Assembly (NCBI RefSeq): GCF_003148775.1
Contig: NZ_QGGW01000011.1
Coordinates: 19,582-83,581 of the forward strand
Length of the DNA stretch: 64,000 bases
Source: Roseicyclus mahoneyensis
GTDB lineage: Bacteria > Pseudomonadota > Alphaproteobacteria > Rhodobacterales > Rhodobacteraceae
Direction of reading: 5' to 3'
Positions 1-9,298 of this stretch are shown piece after piece. Each line of letters starts with the position of its first letter. The stretch's first letter is position 1. Made by a program: the position numbers and the translations under genes. The notes under the pieces were generated by a model that ran no database searches, was not told the origin of the DNA, and worked only from the letters and a program-made list of their open reading frames with translations.

Positions 1-1
1 G

Positions 2-646
2 GGCACGCTGGGTGTGTTGACTGAGGTGGCCTTTAAGGTGCTGCCCGCGCCGGAGGCGGCGGCGGGCTTCAGCATCGCAGGCCTGAGCGATCTGCAGGCG
101 GTCGAGGCGATGGCTGTGGCGCTGGGCTCTCCCTTCGAGGTGACGGGGGCGGCGCATCTGCCGGGCGCGGGGCGGACTTTGCTCAGGATCGAGGGGTTCG
201 CGGCCAGCGTCGCCTATCGGGCCGGACGGTTGGCGGAGGTGATGGCGCCCTTCGGCGCGGTCACGGTTGAGCGCGATGCCGCGGCCGTGGCCGAGACATG
301 GCGGCAGATCCGCGATGTGCAGGTCTTCGCCACGCAGCCGGGCGATGTCTGGCGCATATCCGTCAAACCATCCGACGCGCCGGGGGTGGCGGCGCTGACC
401 GGGGGCGAGGTGATGTTCGACTGGGGCGGCGGGCTGATCTGGGCGCTCGTGCCGGAGGGTACCGACCTACGCGCGCGGCTTGGGGCCTTTGCGGGCCACG
501 CGACGCTGGTGCGCGCCTCCGAGGAGACGCGGGCGCGCATCGCGCCTTTCCATCCCGAGCCTGCGCCGCTGGCGGCGCTGTCGGCCGGGCTGCGCGCGAA
601 ATTCGACCCGCGGGGCATCCTGAACCCCGGGCTGATGGGATCGTGA
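2..646 (+). CDS. glcE: Glycolate oxidase FAD-binding subunit GlcE (5' truncated)
   Basis: The reading frame is open from the first bases of the window, so the N-terminal part lies upstream. The visible part is the C-terminal portion of a GlcE-type FAD-binding subunit, which with GlcD and the iron-sulfur subunit GlcF oxidises glycolate to glyoxylate at the membrane. It ends in the typical KFDPRGILNPG motif of the family. glcF follows after one small gene in the same direction, which supports the assignment. Identification rests on this motif and on context; only about 214 residues are visible. Confidence 0.85.
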   Translation, partial: GTLGVLTEVAFKVLPAPEAAAGFSIAGLSDLQAVEAMAVALGSPFEVTGAAHLPGAGRTLLRIEGFAASVAYRAGRLAEVMAPFGAVTVERDAAAVAETWRQIRDVQVFATQPGDVWRISVKPSDAPGVAALTGGEVMFDWGGGLIWALVPEGTDLRARLGAFAGHATLVRASEETRARIAPFHPEPAPLAALSAGLRAKFDPRGILNPGLMGS

Positions 647-656
647 GGGAGTAAAG

Positions 657-998
657 ATGATCGATGTGGTTCCTGTCGCGCTACCCTCGGCGGCCCTGTT
701 CGGTGCGCTTGTGCTGATGTCGGACCGCAAGCGCGGCGCGTTTTTGGCGCAGGGCGCGCTGGTGCTGGCGGTGGTGGCGATGTTCGTTGCCATCACCGCG
801 AACGGCCCGCTGGCCGGGTTTGATCCGATCGAGATCGCGGGCATCGCAACGGGGCTGATCGCGGCTGCGGTGGCGGGGATGCTCTACCATCTTTATCTTG
901 GCCGCTTCGTTCGGGTCTGGGCGGCGCGCGGCGTCTTTACGGCGGTCTACCTCGGCCTTGCGGCGCTGTTCGGCCTCGTCTTCCTCTCCCTTTTCTGA
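657..998 (+). CDS. Small integral membrane protein in the glc operon, function unknown
   Basis: A 113-residue protein made almost entirely of hydrophobic helices: about four membrane segments near residues 7-20, 30-48, 58-78 and 88-112. It starts ten bases after glcE and ends ten bases before the glcF start, so it is almost certainly co-transcribed with them. I do not recognise the family. Its place between two subunits of a membrane-associated oxidase suggests a role in anchoring or transport for glycolate oxidation, but this is inference from position only. Confidence 0.7.
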   Translation: MIDVVPVALPSAALFGALVLMSDRKRGAFLAQGALVLAVVAMFVAITANGPLAGFDPIEIAGIATGLIAAAVAGMLYHLYLGRFVRVWAARGVFTAVYLGLAALFGLVFLSLF

Positions 999-1008
999 AA
1001 GCGCGGAC

Positions 1009-2328
1009 ATGCAGACAACCTTCACACCCGAACAGTTGCGCGATCCCGTCATGGCGCGCTCGAACGACGTGCTGCGCACCTGCGTGCATTGCGGGTTCTG
1101 CACGGCGACCTGTCCCACCTATCAGGTTCTTGGCGACGAGTTGGACAGTCCGCGGGGGCGGATATATCTTATAAAAGATATGCTTGAGAAAGGGCTACCG
1201 GCGGACGCCAAGACGGTGCTTCACATCGACCGCTGCCTGTCATGCCTTGCCTGTATGACCACCTGCCCTTCGGGCGTGCATTACATGCATCTGGTCGATC
1301 ACGCGCGGGAATACATCGAGCAAACCTACAAACGCCCCCTGTTCGAGCGTGTGCTGCGCTGGACGCTGGCGCGCATCCTCCCCTATCCGACGCGGTTCCG
1401 GGTGGCGCTGCTGGGGGCCAAGATCGGGCGACCCTTCGCTTTCCTGATGCCCGATGCGCGGCTCAAGGCGATGCTGGCGATGGCGCCAAAGGTCATCCCC
1501 CCCGTCAGCCGCAACGACGACCCGCAGGTGTTCCCGGCGCAAGGGACCCGCAAGATGCGCGTCGCGTTGATGACGGGCTGCGCGCAGCGGGCGCTCAACA
1601 CCGATATCAACGATGCCACCATCCGGCTGCTCACAAGGCTCGGCTGCGACGTGGTGATCGCCGAGGGGCAGGGGTGCTGCGGCGCGCTGACCCATCACAT
1701 GGGCAAGACCGCGGAAAGCCACGCGACGGCTTCGAAGAATATCCGGGCATGGACGCGCGAGATGCAGGGCGAAGGCTTGGATGCCATCGTCATCAACACG
1801 AGCGGCTGCGGCACCACGGTCAAGGATTACGGGCACATGTTCGCGGGTCATGCTCTTTCGCAGGAGGCTGCGGCGGTGGCCGCCATCGCCCGCGACGTGT
1901 CGGAAGTGCTGATGCAGCTCGACTTGCCCGAGGGCGTGATGGGCCACCGTGTCGCCTATCACGCCGCCTGTTCGCTGCAGCATGGCCAGAAGATCAAGAC
2001 CTACCCCAAGGACCTTCTCAAGCGCGCGGGCTTCAAGGTGGTGGAACCCGCCGACAGCCATTTGTGCTGCGGCTCGGCGGGGACATACAACCTGATGCAG
2101 CCCGAGATTTCCGGCCAGCTCAAGGCCCGCAAGGTTGAGACGCTGGAAGCCACGCGCCCCGACATCATCGCGGCAGGCAACATCGGCTGCATGATGCAGA
2201 TCGGCTCGGGGACCGATGTTCCCATCGTGCATACGGTCGAGTTGCTGGATTGGGCAACGGGCGGGCCGCGGCCGCCTGCGCTGGATGCGGATGGCAAGCG
2301 CGCGGTACCGGTGCCGATCCTGCGCTGA
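1009..2328 (+). CDS. glcF: Glycolate oxidase iron-sulfur subunit GlcF
   Basis: A 439-residue iron-sulfur subunit that carries electrons from the GlcD/GlcE flavoproteins to the respiratory chain. Two 4Fe-4S ferredoxin motifs lie near the N-terminus (CVHCGFCTATCP at residues 25-36, and CLSCLACMTTCP about 50 residues later). Two CCG-type cysteine-rich repeats follow, containing GCCGALTHHMG and LCCGSAGTYN. The start MQTTFTPEQ is preferred because it follows directly on the upstream gene and places the first cluster at the usual depth; an in-frame upstream ATG inside that gene is ignored. Length matches the family. Confidence 0.95.
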   Translation: MQTTFTPEQLRDPVMARSNDVLRTCVHCGFCTATCPTYQVLGDELDSPRGRIYLIKDMLEKGLPADAKTVLHIDRCLSCLACMTTCPSGVHYMHLVDHAREYIEQTYKRPLFERVLRWTLARILPYPTRFRVALLGAKIGRPFAFLMPDARLKAMLAMAPKVIPPVSRNDDPQVFPAQGTRKMRVALMTGCAQRALNTDINDATIRLLTRLGCDVVIAEGQGCCGALTHHMGKTAESHATASKNIRAWTREMQGEGLDAIVINTSGCGTTVKDYGHMFAGHALSQEAAAVAAIARDVSEVLMQLDLPEGVMGHRVAYHAACSLQHGQKIKTYPKDLLKRAGFKVVEPADSHLCCGSAGTYNLMQPEISGQLKARKVETLEATRPDIIAAGNIGCMMQIGSGTDVPIVHTVELLDWATGGPRPPALDADGKRAVPVPILR

Positions 2329-2415
2329 GAGGGCGCCGGGCGCGGAAAAGGTGACATAATTTTGCCCTGAACGGGTGGCATCGTCGGATAGTGCCTTGAT
2401 GATGACCGGACCCAG

Positions 2416-3270
2416 ATGCGCCGCCTTGCCCTTGTCCCTACGATTGTTGCGCTGGCAATTTTTTCCTTGCCCGTGAGCGGGCAGGACATGACCAGCGTGA
2501 CCCGTCCCGAGGGGTCCGCCGCGCTGCGCGGGTTGCACACAGCCGATGATGCGCGCGACTGGGAAGCGGTGGGGCGGCTCGACACAGGCGTGTCATTCTG
2601 CACCGCCACGCTGATTGCCCCCGATCTGGTCCTGACCGCGGCGCATTGCCTGTTCACCGAGGCAGGCGACCGCATCGCCGATGGCAACCTGACCTTTTCC
2701 GCTGGACTGCGCCATGGAAGAGCCGAGGCGATCCGCGGTGTGGCGCAAAGCCGGGTTCCGCAGGGCTATGCGCGCCCCGTTGGACAGGCCGATATGCAGG
2801 CCATCGCGCAGGATCTGGCCGTGTTGCGGCTCGATCGTGCGGTGTCTTCGGGTACCGTGCGCCCGATCGCGGTGGGGGCGGCGGCGCCTGTGCTCAGTGC
2901 GGTGACACTGGTGTCTTACGGCGCCGAGCGCGAGGCCTTCCCCTCGATCGAGGATGACTGTCGCGTGCTGTCCGGTTTCGACACGGTGCAGGTGCTGTCA
3001 TGTCATGTCGTGTCGGGCAGTTCCGGTGCACCGGTGGTGCGGATCGGGCCCGAGGGGCCGCAGATCGTGGCCATTGTCTCGGGCCGGTCCGACATGGCCG
3101 AAGGCGATGTGACCGTCGCAGTCGTGGCCGAGACCCTCGTGGAGGCGCTGATCGCCGCGCCGGCCGCGCCTGTTGCGCGAAGCCTTCAAGGCAGCAGCAT
3201 CACCATCCGCCGTGTGGGCGATGTGGGCGCATCGCGCGAAGGGATGGGCGCGCGCTTCATCCGACCCTGA
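2416..3270 (+). CDS. Secreted trypsin-like serine protease (S1 family)
   Basis: A 284-residue exported protease. A classical signal peptide covers about residues 1-22 (positive MRR, hydrophobic core, VSG-Q). The chymotrypsin-fold triad is visible: His77 in TAAHC, Asp133 in AQDLAVLRL, and Ser203 in GSSGAP. Cysteines at 62 and 78 would form the disulfide next to the active-site histidine. It should act in the periplasm or outside the cell; the substrate is unknown. It stands alone between glcF and hsp20, all on the same strand but with gaps large enough for separate promoters. Confidence 0.85.
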   Translation: MRRLALVPTIVALAIFSLPVSGQDMTSVTRPEGSAALRGLHTADDARDWEAVGRLDTGVSFCTATLIAPDLVLTAAHCLFTEAGDRIADGNLTFSAGLRHGRAEAIRGVAQSRVPQGYARPVGQADMQAIAQDLAVLRLDRAVSSGTVRPIAVGAAAPVLSAVTLVSYGAEREAFPSIEDDCRVLSGFDTVQVLSCHVVSGSSGAPVVRIGPEGPQIVAIVSGRSDMAEGDVTVAVVAETLVEALIAAPAAPVARSLQGSSITIRRVGDVGASREGMGARFIRP

Positions 3271-3425
3271 ACCGTCCGCCGGGGATCTTGACAGGCCCGG
3301 TTACGCTTCCCAGTTCTCAGTCGCGCAGGGGCGCCGATGATCGGGCCCAAGCTCATCACCCCAAGGACCGCGCCCGCGCAAGGGGCGGTCTGTCACAACA
3401 GTTGTCGCTCGATGGAGGATGACAG

Positions 3426-3881
3426 ATGCGAACCTATGACCTTTCCCCGCTTTACCGGGCCAGTGTCGGTTTCGACCGCATGGCCGATCTGATCGACCGC
3501 GTGATGTCGCAAGACAGCGCCGTGCCGACCTACCCCCCTTACAACATCGAAAAGACCGCTGATGGTGCCTATCGCATCTCGATCGCGGTGGCCGGCTTCA
3601 CCGAAGCCGAGCTGAGCATCGAGCAGCGCGAGCAGGAACTGGTGGTTGCCGCCCGCAAGGCCGCCGATGACGCGCCCCGAACCTACCTGCATCGCGGCAT
3701 CGCCACGCGCGCCTTCGAAAAGCGGTTCCAGTTGGCCGATCATGTCCGCGTGACCAGTGCGCTGCATGAAAACGGCATGCTGCACATCGACCTTGTGCGC
3801 GAGGTGCCCGAGGCGCTGAAGCCGCGCCAGATCGAGATCGCGCGGGGCGCATCCAAGGTGATCGAAGGCGCGACAGCCTGA
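3426..3881 (+). CDS. Small heat shock protein, Hsp20/IbpA type
   Basis: A 151-residue alpha-crystallin-domain chaperone. The N-terminus (MRTYDLSPLYRASVGFDRM) and the beta-sandwich with GAYRISIAVAGFTEAELSIE and the AFEKRFQLADHVRV segment are typical of IbpA-like proteins that hold unfolded polypeptides. The preceding 155 bases contain a TTGACA-like -35 box near 3288, but I see no clear heat-shock (sigma-32) -10 sequence. A bidirectional hairpin terminator follows. Likely heat- or stress-induced by family knowledge; the sequence itself does not prove it. Confidence 0.9.
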   Translation: MRTYDLSPLYRASVGFDRMADLIDRVMSQDSAVPTYPPYNIEKTADGAYRISIAVAGFTEAELSIEQREQELVVAARKAADDAPRTYLHRGIATRAFEKRFQLADHVRVTSALHENGMLHIDLVREVPEALKPRQIEIARGASKVIEGATA

Positions 3882-3902
3882 TCTTGACCTGATGAGACGA
3901 CG

Positions 3903-3932
3903 AAAGGGCGGCCCGGTCGGGTCGCCCCTTTT
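3903..3932. terminator. Bidirectional intrinsic terminator between hsp20 and the MFS gene
   Basis: A hairpin with arms AAAGGGCGGCCC and GGGTCGCCCCTTTT, GC-rich in the core and with A/T ends on both sides. It sits exactly between two convergent genes and could stop transcription from both directions. Confidence 0.7.
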
Positions 3933-3933
3933 G

Positions 3934-5121
3934 TCATGAGGTTGGCGCCAGCCGTCGCAGCAACACCGCGCCCGCCAATGGGGCAGCGACGCACAGCGCC
4001 ACGACCGCACCATAACCGAACAGGTCCGCTAGAACCGCGCCAAGCCCCGGCGCGAGCGCAAAGGCGAACAGCGACAGGCGCGCCACCGCCCCCGCGCTTT
4101 CACCAAATCCCGCCTCGCCCATCACCTCGCGGGTGACCACGGGGCGCAGGATCGAGATCACGCCATTGCCCACGCCCTGTGCTATGGCAAAGACCAGCGC
4201 CAGCGCGGGCAGGGCGGCCGCGGCGCCCAGCAAGACTGCGGCCGTGGCGAGCATGAGAAAGGCGCCCAAGATGACCCTTTGGGCCGCCACGCGCGCACCT
4301 GCCACGATCAGCAAGATGCGGCCCGCCACCTGCGCCGGGCCGATGGTGGAGGCGGCAAGGATCGCAAGAACATCTGGCACGCCCAAGGCCGCCATCAAAG
4401 GCATCAGGTTGCTCAGGATGATCCCCACGCCCAGCGAGGTCAGCGCAAAGCCCCCTGCAAGCGGCCAATAGCCGGGCCGCGCGCTGACACGGGTGCGGGC
4501 CGGGCCTTTGGCAGTGGCGACCGGCGTGCGGGCCTGCGCCTCCCGCTCCATCCTGTGCGCGGCGTAGCTGGCGAGCGGCAGCACAAACACCAACACCAGC
4601 CCCGCCAGCACCCAGACCGACGCCCGCCAGCCTGCGGCGGCTATGACCCATGCCGTCAACGGATAGGTCAGGGTCGAGGCAAAGCCCGCCGCCAGCGTGA
4701 TCGCCGTGATCGCCGCCCGGGCCTGTGCCCCCCGTGCCCGCGTCACCACCGAGAAACAGGCGTCATACAGGGTGAAGCCCATCATCAGGCCCATCCATGC
4801 CCAGACAGCATAGAAGGCCACCAATGTCTCCACCTGCGTCAGCGCCGCCAGTCCCGCCAGCGCCCCCAGTGTTCCCAGCGCAAAGCCCCAAGGTGCCAGG
4901 CCCCGGTCGATCGCCCGCCCGACCCAAGGCGCGGCCAATCCCTGCAGGGCCAGCGCAAGGCTGAAGGCGCCCAGCGCCGCCGTGGCCGACCAGCCGAATT
5001 CGTCCTTCCAATGCAGTACGAGCGCGGGAAAGCTGTAGAAGATCGACGCCCAGATGACGGTTTCCGACACCATGAAGGCCAGCACAGGGCCATCGCGCCA
5101 GACGGGTGGCGCGGATGTCAT
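3934..5121 (-). CDS. MFS transporter, substrate unknown
   Basis: A 395-residue protein with about twelve hydrophobic segments in two halves separated by a polar loop near residues 190-215, the layout of major facilitator superfamily carriers. The best matching style is the monocarboxylate/oxalate-formate-like MFS group, but no substrate can be read from the sequence. The start lies four bases beyond the stop of the upstream glycosyltransferase-like gene on the same strand, so the two are likely co-transcribed. Confidence 0.8.
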   Translation of the reverse strand: MTSAPPVWRDGPVLAFMVSETVIWASIFYSFPALVLHWKDEFGWSATAALGAFSLALALQGLAAPWVGRAIDRGLAPWGFALGTLGALAGLAALTQVETLVAFYAVWAWMGLMMGFTLYDACFSVVTRARGAQARAAITAITLAAGFASTLTYPLTAWVIAAAGWRASVWVLAGLVLVFVLPLASYAAHRMEREAQARTPVATAKGPARTRVSARPGYWPLAGGFALTSLGVGIILSNLMPLMAALGVPDVLAILAASTIGPAQVAGRILLIVAGARVAAQRVILGAFLMLATAAVLLGAAAALPALALVFAIAQGVGNGVISILRPVVTREVMGEAGFGESAGAVARLSLFAFALAPGLGAVLADLFGYGAVVALCVAAPLAGAVLLRRLAPTS

Positions 5122-5125
5122 GACA

Positions 5126-5998
5126 TCAGAACCATTGACCCGGCTCCATCAGGCCAAGTTCCATCAGTTGCAGCGACGACCAATGGAAGGGCGTCGATTT
5201 GTGCCAGCGGAAATCGCTGATGTCATGGCGCGACCCGGGGTTGGTGCGCAGCGCCTTGGCGACGCGGAAGGAACAGATCGTCGCCGTCAGCGAGTGGTGC
5301 CACGGGCAGGCATAGGTGTTCATTTCCTCGTCATTCAGCGTGTGATCCTCGCGCAGGCGCAGGCCGGGCTTGGCCTGAAACAGGCCGATCCGGTCGATCT
5401 TGCGCTTGGGCCTGGCGACATGTTCCTCGAACCGCCAGCGCAGGCCACCGTAGAAATCGAGCTGCCGGTCCTTCGGGTTGCCATGCTCGTCCGGGCGACC
5501 CTCGGCGTAATAGCCCGAACTGTCCAGCATCGCGGTATCGAGCGACACCGCATCGGGGTAGGTCCTCAGGTCGGGGGCGTAGAGGTCGATGACATAGGTC
5601 AGGATCGCTGCGCGCCGTTCCTCCATCACCCAGGTGACCATCTCGCCCACGCTGCGATCCTCGCAAAACGGGTAGAACAGGTATTCGCCGTTGTAGCAGT
5701 AATGCAGCCATTCGCCGGGCATGACGTCGATCAGGGCGTTCACGGCGGCCTGCGTCGCGCCCGGCGCCCGGCTGCGGGACCGGATCACATGCTGTTCGGA
5801 CTTGGTACCCTGCGGCGCGGGAGGCACGTTGAGATCGGGGGGGGCCAGCACGAAGACATGGCGAAACCCCAGCGAGCGGACATGGTCGATGGTCGAGCCG
5901 ACCTCGATCCGGTCCTCGGCTATGACCATCGCGGCGGGCCCCTTGCCGAAGCTGCCCGGGCGCTGCGCCGCGAATTGTTCCAGAGTGTCGAAATCCAT
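5126..5998 (-). CDS. Glycosyltransferase family 2-like protein
   Basis: About 290 residues from MDFDTLEQF. The first 50 residues ([21 protein letters not shown]) and the middle block with [18 protein letters not shown] followed by [18 protein letters not shown] resemble a group of Rhodobacteraceae proteins annotated as GT2-like. No clear DxD motif is evident, so catalytic activity is uncertain. A longer start 15 codons upstream is possible; the shorter one is preferred because the homology-like region begins there. It is paired with the MFS gene downstream, perhaps making and exporting a surface glycan; that is inference. Confidence 0.55.
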   Translation of the reverse strand: MDFDTLEQFAAQRPGSFGKGPAAMVIAEDRIEVGSTIDHVRSLGFRHVFVLAPPDLNVPPAPQGTKSEQHVIRSRSRAPGATQAAVNALIDVMPGEWLHYCYNGEYLFYPFCEDRSVGEMVTWVMEERRAAILTYVIDLYAPDLRTYPDAVSLDTAMLDSSGYYAEGRPDEHGNPKDRQLDFYGGLRWRFEEHVARPKRKIDRIGLFQAKPGLRLREDHTLNDEEMNTYACPWHHSLTATICSFRVAKALRTNPGSRHDISDFRWHKSTPFHWSSLQLMELGLMEPGQWF

Positions 5999-6149
5999 CG
6001 CGTGGGCCTTGCCGGTCCGTTTTGCCTGCCTCAGCCCGCACATTGGCGCGGCGTGGCAGGGAATTCAATCGCGCACGTCGGTTGAAGCGCAGGCCGCTGC
6101 GCTGTACATGCGGCGGACCACGTTTTCCTCAACCAGCGGATCGGGTGCG

Positions 6150-7481
6150 ATGACCGAGGCGAAAAAGCTCTACGTCAAGACCTATGGCTGTCAGATGAAC
6201 GTCTATGACAGCGAACGCATGGCCGAGACGCTGGGCGTTCAGGGCTATATTCAGGTCGACACCGCCGAGGCGGCCGACATGATCTTGCTCAACACCTGCC
6301 ACATCCGGGAAAAGGCGGCGGAAAAGCTTTATTCCGACCTTGGGCGGCTCAAGCCGCTGCATGACGAAAAGCCCGATCTCAAGATCGGCGTGGCGGGCTG
6401 CGTGGCGCAAGCCGAAGGCGGCGAGATCATGCGCCGCATGCCCATTGTCGATCTGGTGGTGGGCCCGCAGACCTACCACCGCCTGCCCGCGATGATGGAG
6501 GCGTTGGATCGAGGTGAAACCGCGCTCGACACCGAATTCCCCGAAGAGGACAAGTTCGCCCATCTGCCCAAGGGGCGTGGCACACACAAGGGGCCGACTG
6601 CCTTTTTGACCGTGCAGGAAGGTTGCGACAAATTCTGTTCCTTCTGTGTCGTGCCCTACACGCGCGGCGCCGAGGTCAGCCGCCCCGCCGACCGCCTGTT
6701 GCGCGAGGCGCGCGATCTGGTCGAACGTGGTGTGCGCGAGATCACGCTTCTGGGCCAGAACGTGAACGCGTACCATGGCGCGGGGAGCGACGGGGCAGAA
6801 TGGGGTCTGGCGCGGCTGGTGCGCGACCTTGCGCGGATCGATGGGCTGGACCGCATCCGCTACACCACATCCCATCCCAACGACATGGAGGATGACCTGA
6901 TCGCCGCCCATGGCGATTGCGCCAAGCTGATGCCCTATCTGCATCTGCCGGTGCAATCGGGGTCGGACCGCATCCTCAAGGCGATGAACCGCAAGCACAC
7001 CGCCGACAGCTACCTGCGCGTGATCGAGCGTCTTCGCGCGGCGCGGCCCGATCTGGTCCTGTCGGGCGATTTCATCGTGGGCTTCCCCGGCGAATCCGAG
7101 TCAGATTTTCAGGCCACGCTCGATCTGGTGCGCAGCGTCGGCTACGGCAGCGCCTATACGTTCAAGTATTCGCCACGCCCCGGCACGCCCGCCGCCGAAC
7201 GCGCACAGGTCGATGCCGCCGAGGCCGACGACAGGCTGCAGCGCTTGCAGGCGCTGATCACCGAACAGCAGCGCGCGACACAGGCCGCCATGGTGGGGCG
7301 GACCGTGCAGGTGCTGTTCGAGAAACCGGGCCGGATGACCGGGCAGGTCACGGGCAAGTCGGACTACCTGCATGCCGTCCATGTCGACGGGCCCGAGACA
7401 CTGATCGGCAGTGTCGCCCCGGTCGAGATCGTCGCCACCAACACCAATTCTCTGGCCGGTCGGCTTGTCGCCCGGGGCTGA
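6150..7481 (+). CDS. miaB: tRNA-2-methylthio-N6-dimethylallyladenosine synthase MiaB
   Basis: A 443-residue radical SAM methylthiotransferase that adds a methylthio group to i6A37 of tRNAs reading UNN codons. The N-terminal UPF0004 domain carries the cluster cysteines (C14 in TYGCQMN, C50 in NTCHIRE and one in VAGCVAQ). The radical SAM CxxxCxxC motif appears as CDKFCSFC near residue 160. A C-terminal TRAM domain includes [19 protein letters not shown]. The start ATG at 6150 gives the standard [18 protein letters not shown]-terminus; upstream in-frame codons only add unrelated sequence. Confidence 0.97.
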   Translation: MTEAKKLYVKTYGCQMNVYDSERMAETLGVQGYIQVDTAEAADMILLNTCHIREKAAEKLYSDLGRLKPLHDEKPDLKIGVAGCVAQAEGGEIMRRMPIVDLVVGPQTYHRLPAMMEALDRGETALDTEFPEEDKFAHLPKGRGTHKGPTAFLTVQEGCDKFCSFCVVPYTRGAEVSRPADRLLREARDLVERGVREITLLGQNVNAYHGAGSDGAEWGLARLVRDLARIDGLDRIRYTTSHPNDMEDDLIAAHGDCAKLMPYLHLPVQSGSDRILKAMNRKHTADSYLRVIERLRAARPDLVLSGDFIVGFPGESESDFQATLDLVRSVGYGSAYTFKYSPRPGTPAAERAQVDAAEADDRLQRLQALITEQQRATQAAMVGRTVQVLFEKPGRMTGQVTGKSDYLHAVHVDGPETLIGSVAPVEIVATNTNSLAGRLVARG

Positions 7482-7486
7482 CGGGC

Positions 7487-7822
7487 TCAGCTGCCCGGCG
7501 GTGTGCGGCGCAATATGTCGGTCATCGTGGCGCTGAGCGCCCCGGGCCGTCCGACACTGTTCGCGTCCCGGCAGACCCGTTCGGCGATGGCATGCGCCTC
7601 GGGAAAGGTATAGCCGGCGTTCACCAGACTGTCGGTGAATTCCGGGTTTGGCCTGTCCCAGATCACGTCCTGCAATGGCCCGCGGTAGCAGCTGACGGTG
7701 ATCACATGGCTGGTGTAGCCGTGGTGATGGTAGCGGTAGCTGTCCGCAGCGACCGCCAGTGCGGAGCCGGACAGAATCATCGCCGCAAAAGCGACCCGTG
7801 GCAGAGTTGATGAAACGTTCAT
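7487..7822 (-). CDS. Small secreted protein of unknown function
   Basis: A 111-residue protein with a signal peptide (residues 1-26, ending AVA-A). The mature part has a His/Tyr-rich start (SYRYHHHGYTSH), two cysteines (CYRG and VCRD) that could form a disulfide in the periplasm, and no recognised domain. It is convergent with miaB, with only five bases between the stops. A divergent intergenic region separates it from the OmpA-like gene. Confidence 0.6.
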   Translation of the reverse strand: MNVSSTLPRVAFAAMILSGSALAVAADSYRYHHHGYTSHVITVSCYRGPLQDVIWDRPNPEFTDSLVNAGYTFPEAHAIAERVCRDANSVGRPGALSATMTDILRRTPPGS

Positions 7823-8195
7823 TGGTTTTTTCCTTCCCCCAAAGGACTGTAAGAGCGCCGCCGGATGGCAGTCCGGCCCCGCAAGATACGATCATAGCAC
7901 GTCAGTATGGGTCGGGCGTTCGATTTTCTTAACAAACGGTTAATGGAGCGGTTGGCGGAAGGCGCTAAATGCCACTCCGTCACGCGACGGGTCGTTGCGT
8001 CGGTCGTGTTCCCGAAAAAATCGCCGATTCAGGCGCGCGTTGTTTCCAAATTGGCGACACAGATCGAAAAATCCCTCTTCCCTTGGGAAGGCATGGTGCT
8101 ATCGTGCCGAAATCAAAGATGTTTTCGTGCAGGCCTCTGCCAAGGCCGGAACTGAGCGCGGGACTGTCGGAAAAAATTTGGGGGATGTGAATGTG
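7823..8195. other. Divergent intergenic region, no gene supported
   Basis: This 373-base spacer is AT-richer than its surroundings (for example TTTTCTTAACAAACGGTTAA near 7922) and must hold the promoters for the small secreted protein on one side and the OmpA-like gene on the other. Short open frames across it have no family signal and poor starts. No clear operator or structured RNA was recognised. Confidence 0.5.
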
Positions 8196-8768
8196 ATGAC
8201 CAACTTGTCACGCATGGTATTGCGCACCCTGGTCGGTGCGGCGGCAATCGCGAGTGCAGTCGTGCTCGTGCCTGGTGCGGCCTCGGCACAGGAAACTGTC
8301 AGGATCACGGGCCGTGTCGAGCCGGGGATCTGGATCGACCCGGACGGGTGCATGCACTGGGTCGCCGACGGCGGAGCCGAAGGCTACATGGAAGGCCGGG
8401 TGAATCCGCATGACGGGATGCCCGTCTGCCTCAACCTGAACACCTGCGCGGTCACCAACACCGACGTTCTGTTCCACACCGACAGCGCGCGCCTGACGCC
8501 GTCGGGGCGCGCCCAGCTTGAGCAGTTCTTCCGCTCGGCGGGGGCTTACGCCTATGCGATCTACGGCCATACCGACAGCCGCGCCTCGGACGAATACAAC
8601 ATGGGCCTCAGCCAGCGCCGTGCCGCGGCGGTCGCCAATACCGCCCGGTCGGTCGGGGCCCGCGTCGCCCGCGAGATCGGGTATGGCGAACGCCGTCCGG
8701 TCGCGTCGAACGCGACAGCCGCAGGGATGCAGCAAAACCGTCGCGTCGAAATCGTGTGCTACCGCTGA
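8196..8768 (+). CDS. Outer-membrane OmpA-domain protein with an N-terminal IDPDGC domain
   Basis: A 190-residue exported protein: signal peptide (residues 1-33, ending ASA-Q), a small domain with the core IWIDPDGC...PVC, then a C-terminal OmpA peptidoglycan-binding domain (DVLFHTDSARLTPSGRAQL, GHTDSRASDEYNMGLSQRRA, NRRVEI). It should tether the outer membrane to peptidoglycan. The start at 8196 is chosen because it begins a clean signal peptide; a GTG lies one codon earlier. The next gene, a lipoprotein, repeats the IDPDGC domain, so the two probably work together. Confidence 0.85.
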   Translation: MTNLSRMVLRTLVGAAAIASAVVLVPGAASAQETVRITGRVEPGIWIDPDGCMHWVADGGAEGYMEGRVNPHDGMPVCLNLNTCAVTNTDVLFHTDSARLTPSGRAQLEQFFRSAGAYAYAIYGHTDSRASDEYNMGLSQRRAAAVANTARSVGARVAREIGYGERRPVASNATAAGMQQNRRVEIVCYR

Positions 8769-8781
8769 GGGAATGGAAAAA

Positions 8782-9123
8782 ATGAAGACGATATCACGGA
8801 TTTCCGTTCTCCTCGTCGCAGCGCTGGGCATGTCGGGCTGCGTCGCGGTCCAGCCGTCGACCGGGCGCGGCAACGAGGTTGTGGCGATCGGCCGGGACAC
8901 CGGTTTCGACTCGGGCAGCCTCAGTCAGCTTGAAGCGGGCATCTACATCGACCCCGACGGGTGCCACATCTGGATGATCGACGATGGCCTCGAAGGCTAC
9001 TGGTCGCGCCGCCGCGATCCCGTGTCGGGCTTGCCGGTCTGCACCGACATCGCGCCGCCGAACTCGATCGTGGGCGATTTCCGGGCCGGCAGCCAGTTCC
9101 GCGACTGGGTGCCGCGCCAGTAA
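8782..9123 (+). CDS. Lipoprotein with an IDPDGC domain
   Basis: A 113-residue lipoprotein: a signal peptide with lipobox MSGC (lipidated Cys near residue 19), then a region whose core IYIDPDGC-xx-W-xxx-DGLEGY...GLPVC closely matches the N-terminal domain of the preceding OmpA-domain protein. The ATG at 8782 is preferred over the one at 8773 because GAGGG lies about ten bases upstream of it. The pair is co-transcribed, 13 bases apart. I know no named family for the shared domain; two conserved cysteines suggest a disulfide. Confidence 0.75.
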   Translation: MKTISRISVLLVAALGMSGCVAVQPSTGRGNEVVAIGRDTGFDSGSLSQLEAGIYIDPDGCHIWMIDDGLEGYWSRRRDPVSGLPVCTDIAPPNSIVGDFRAGSQFRDWVPRQ

Positions 9124-9156
9124 CCACGGCGCCTAACCTCTTGAGAAACCGGACCG

Positions 9157-9184
9157 GGCGGCCTGAAAGGGCCGCCTGTTGTCT
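9157..9184 (+). terminator. Hairpin terminator after the lipoprotein gene
   Basis: A perfect 7-bp stem GGCGGCC / GGCCGCC with a six-base loop is followed by the T-containing tail TGTTGTCT. It lies 33 bases beyond the lipoprotein stop and would end the OmpA-lipoprotein transcript. Confidence 0.55.
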
Positions 9185-9298
9185 ATCCGGTGAGACCACA
9201 GCATGAAGAAACTTTGGTAACAGATGCCACAACCTGTTGCGTTGTGCCGTCGCACTCTCCAGACTTGAGAGAGTCGAAATCCCAATCCGGAGCGTGAT

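Noticed and set aside
898..1008. In-frame upstream start for glcF
   Set aside because: It overlaps the upstream membrane protein gene by 100 bases and adds low-complexity Arg/Ser sequence.
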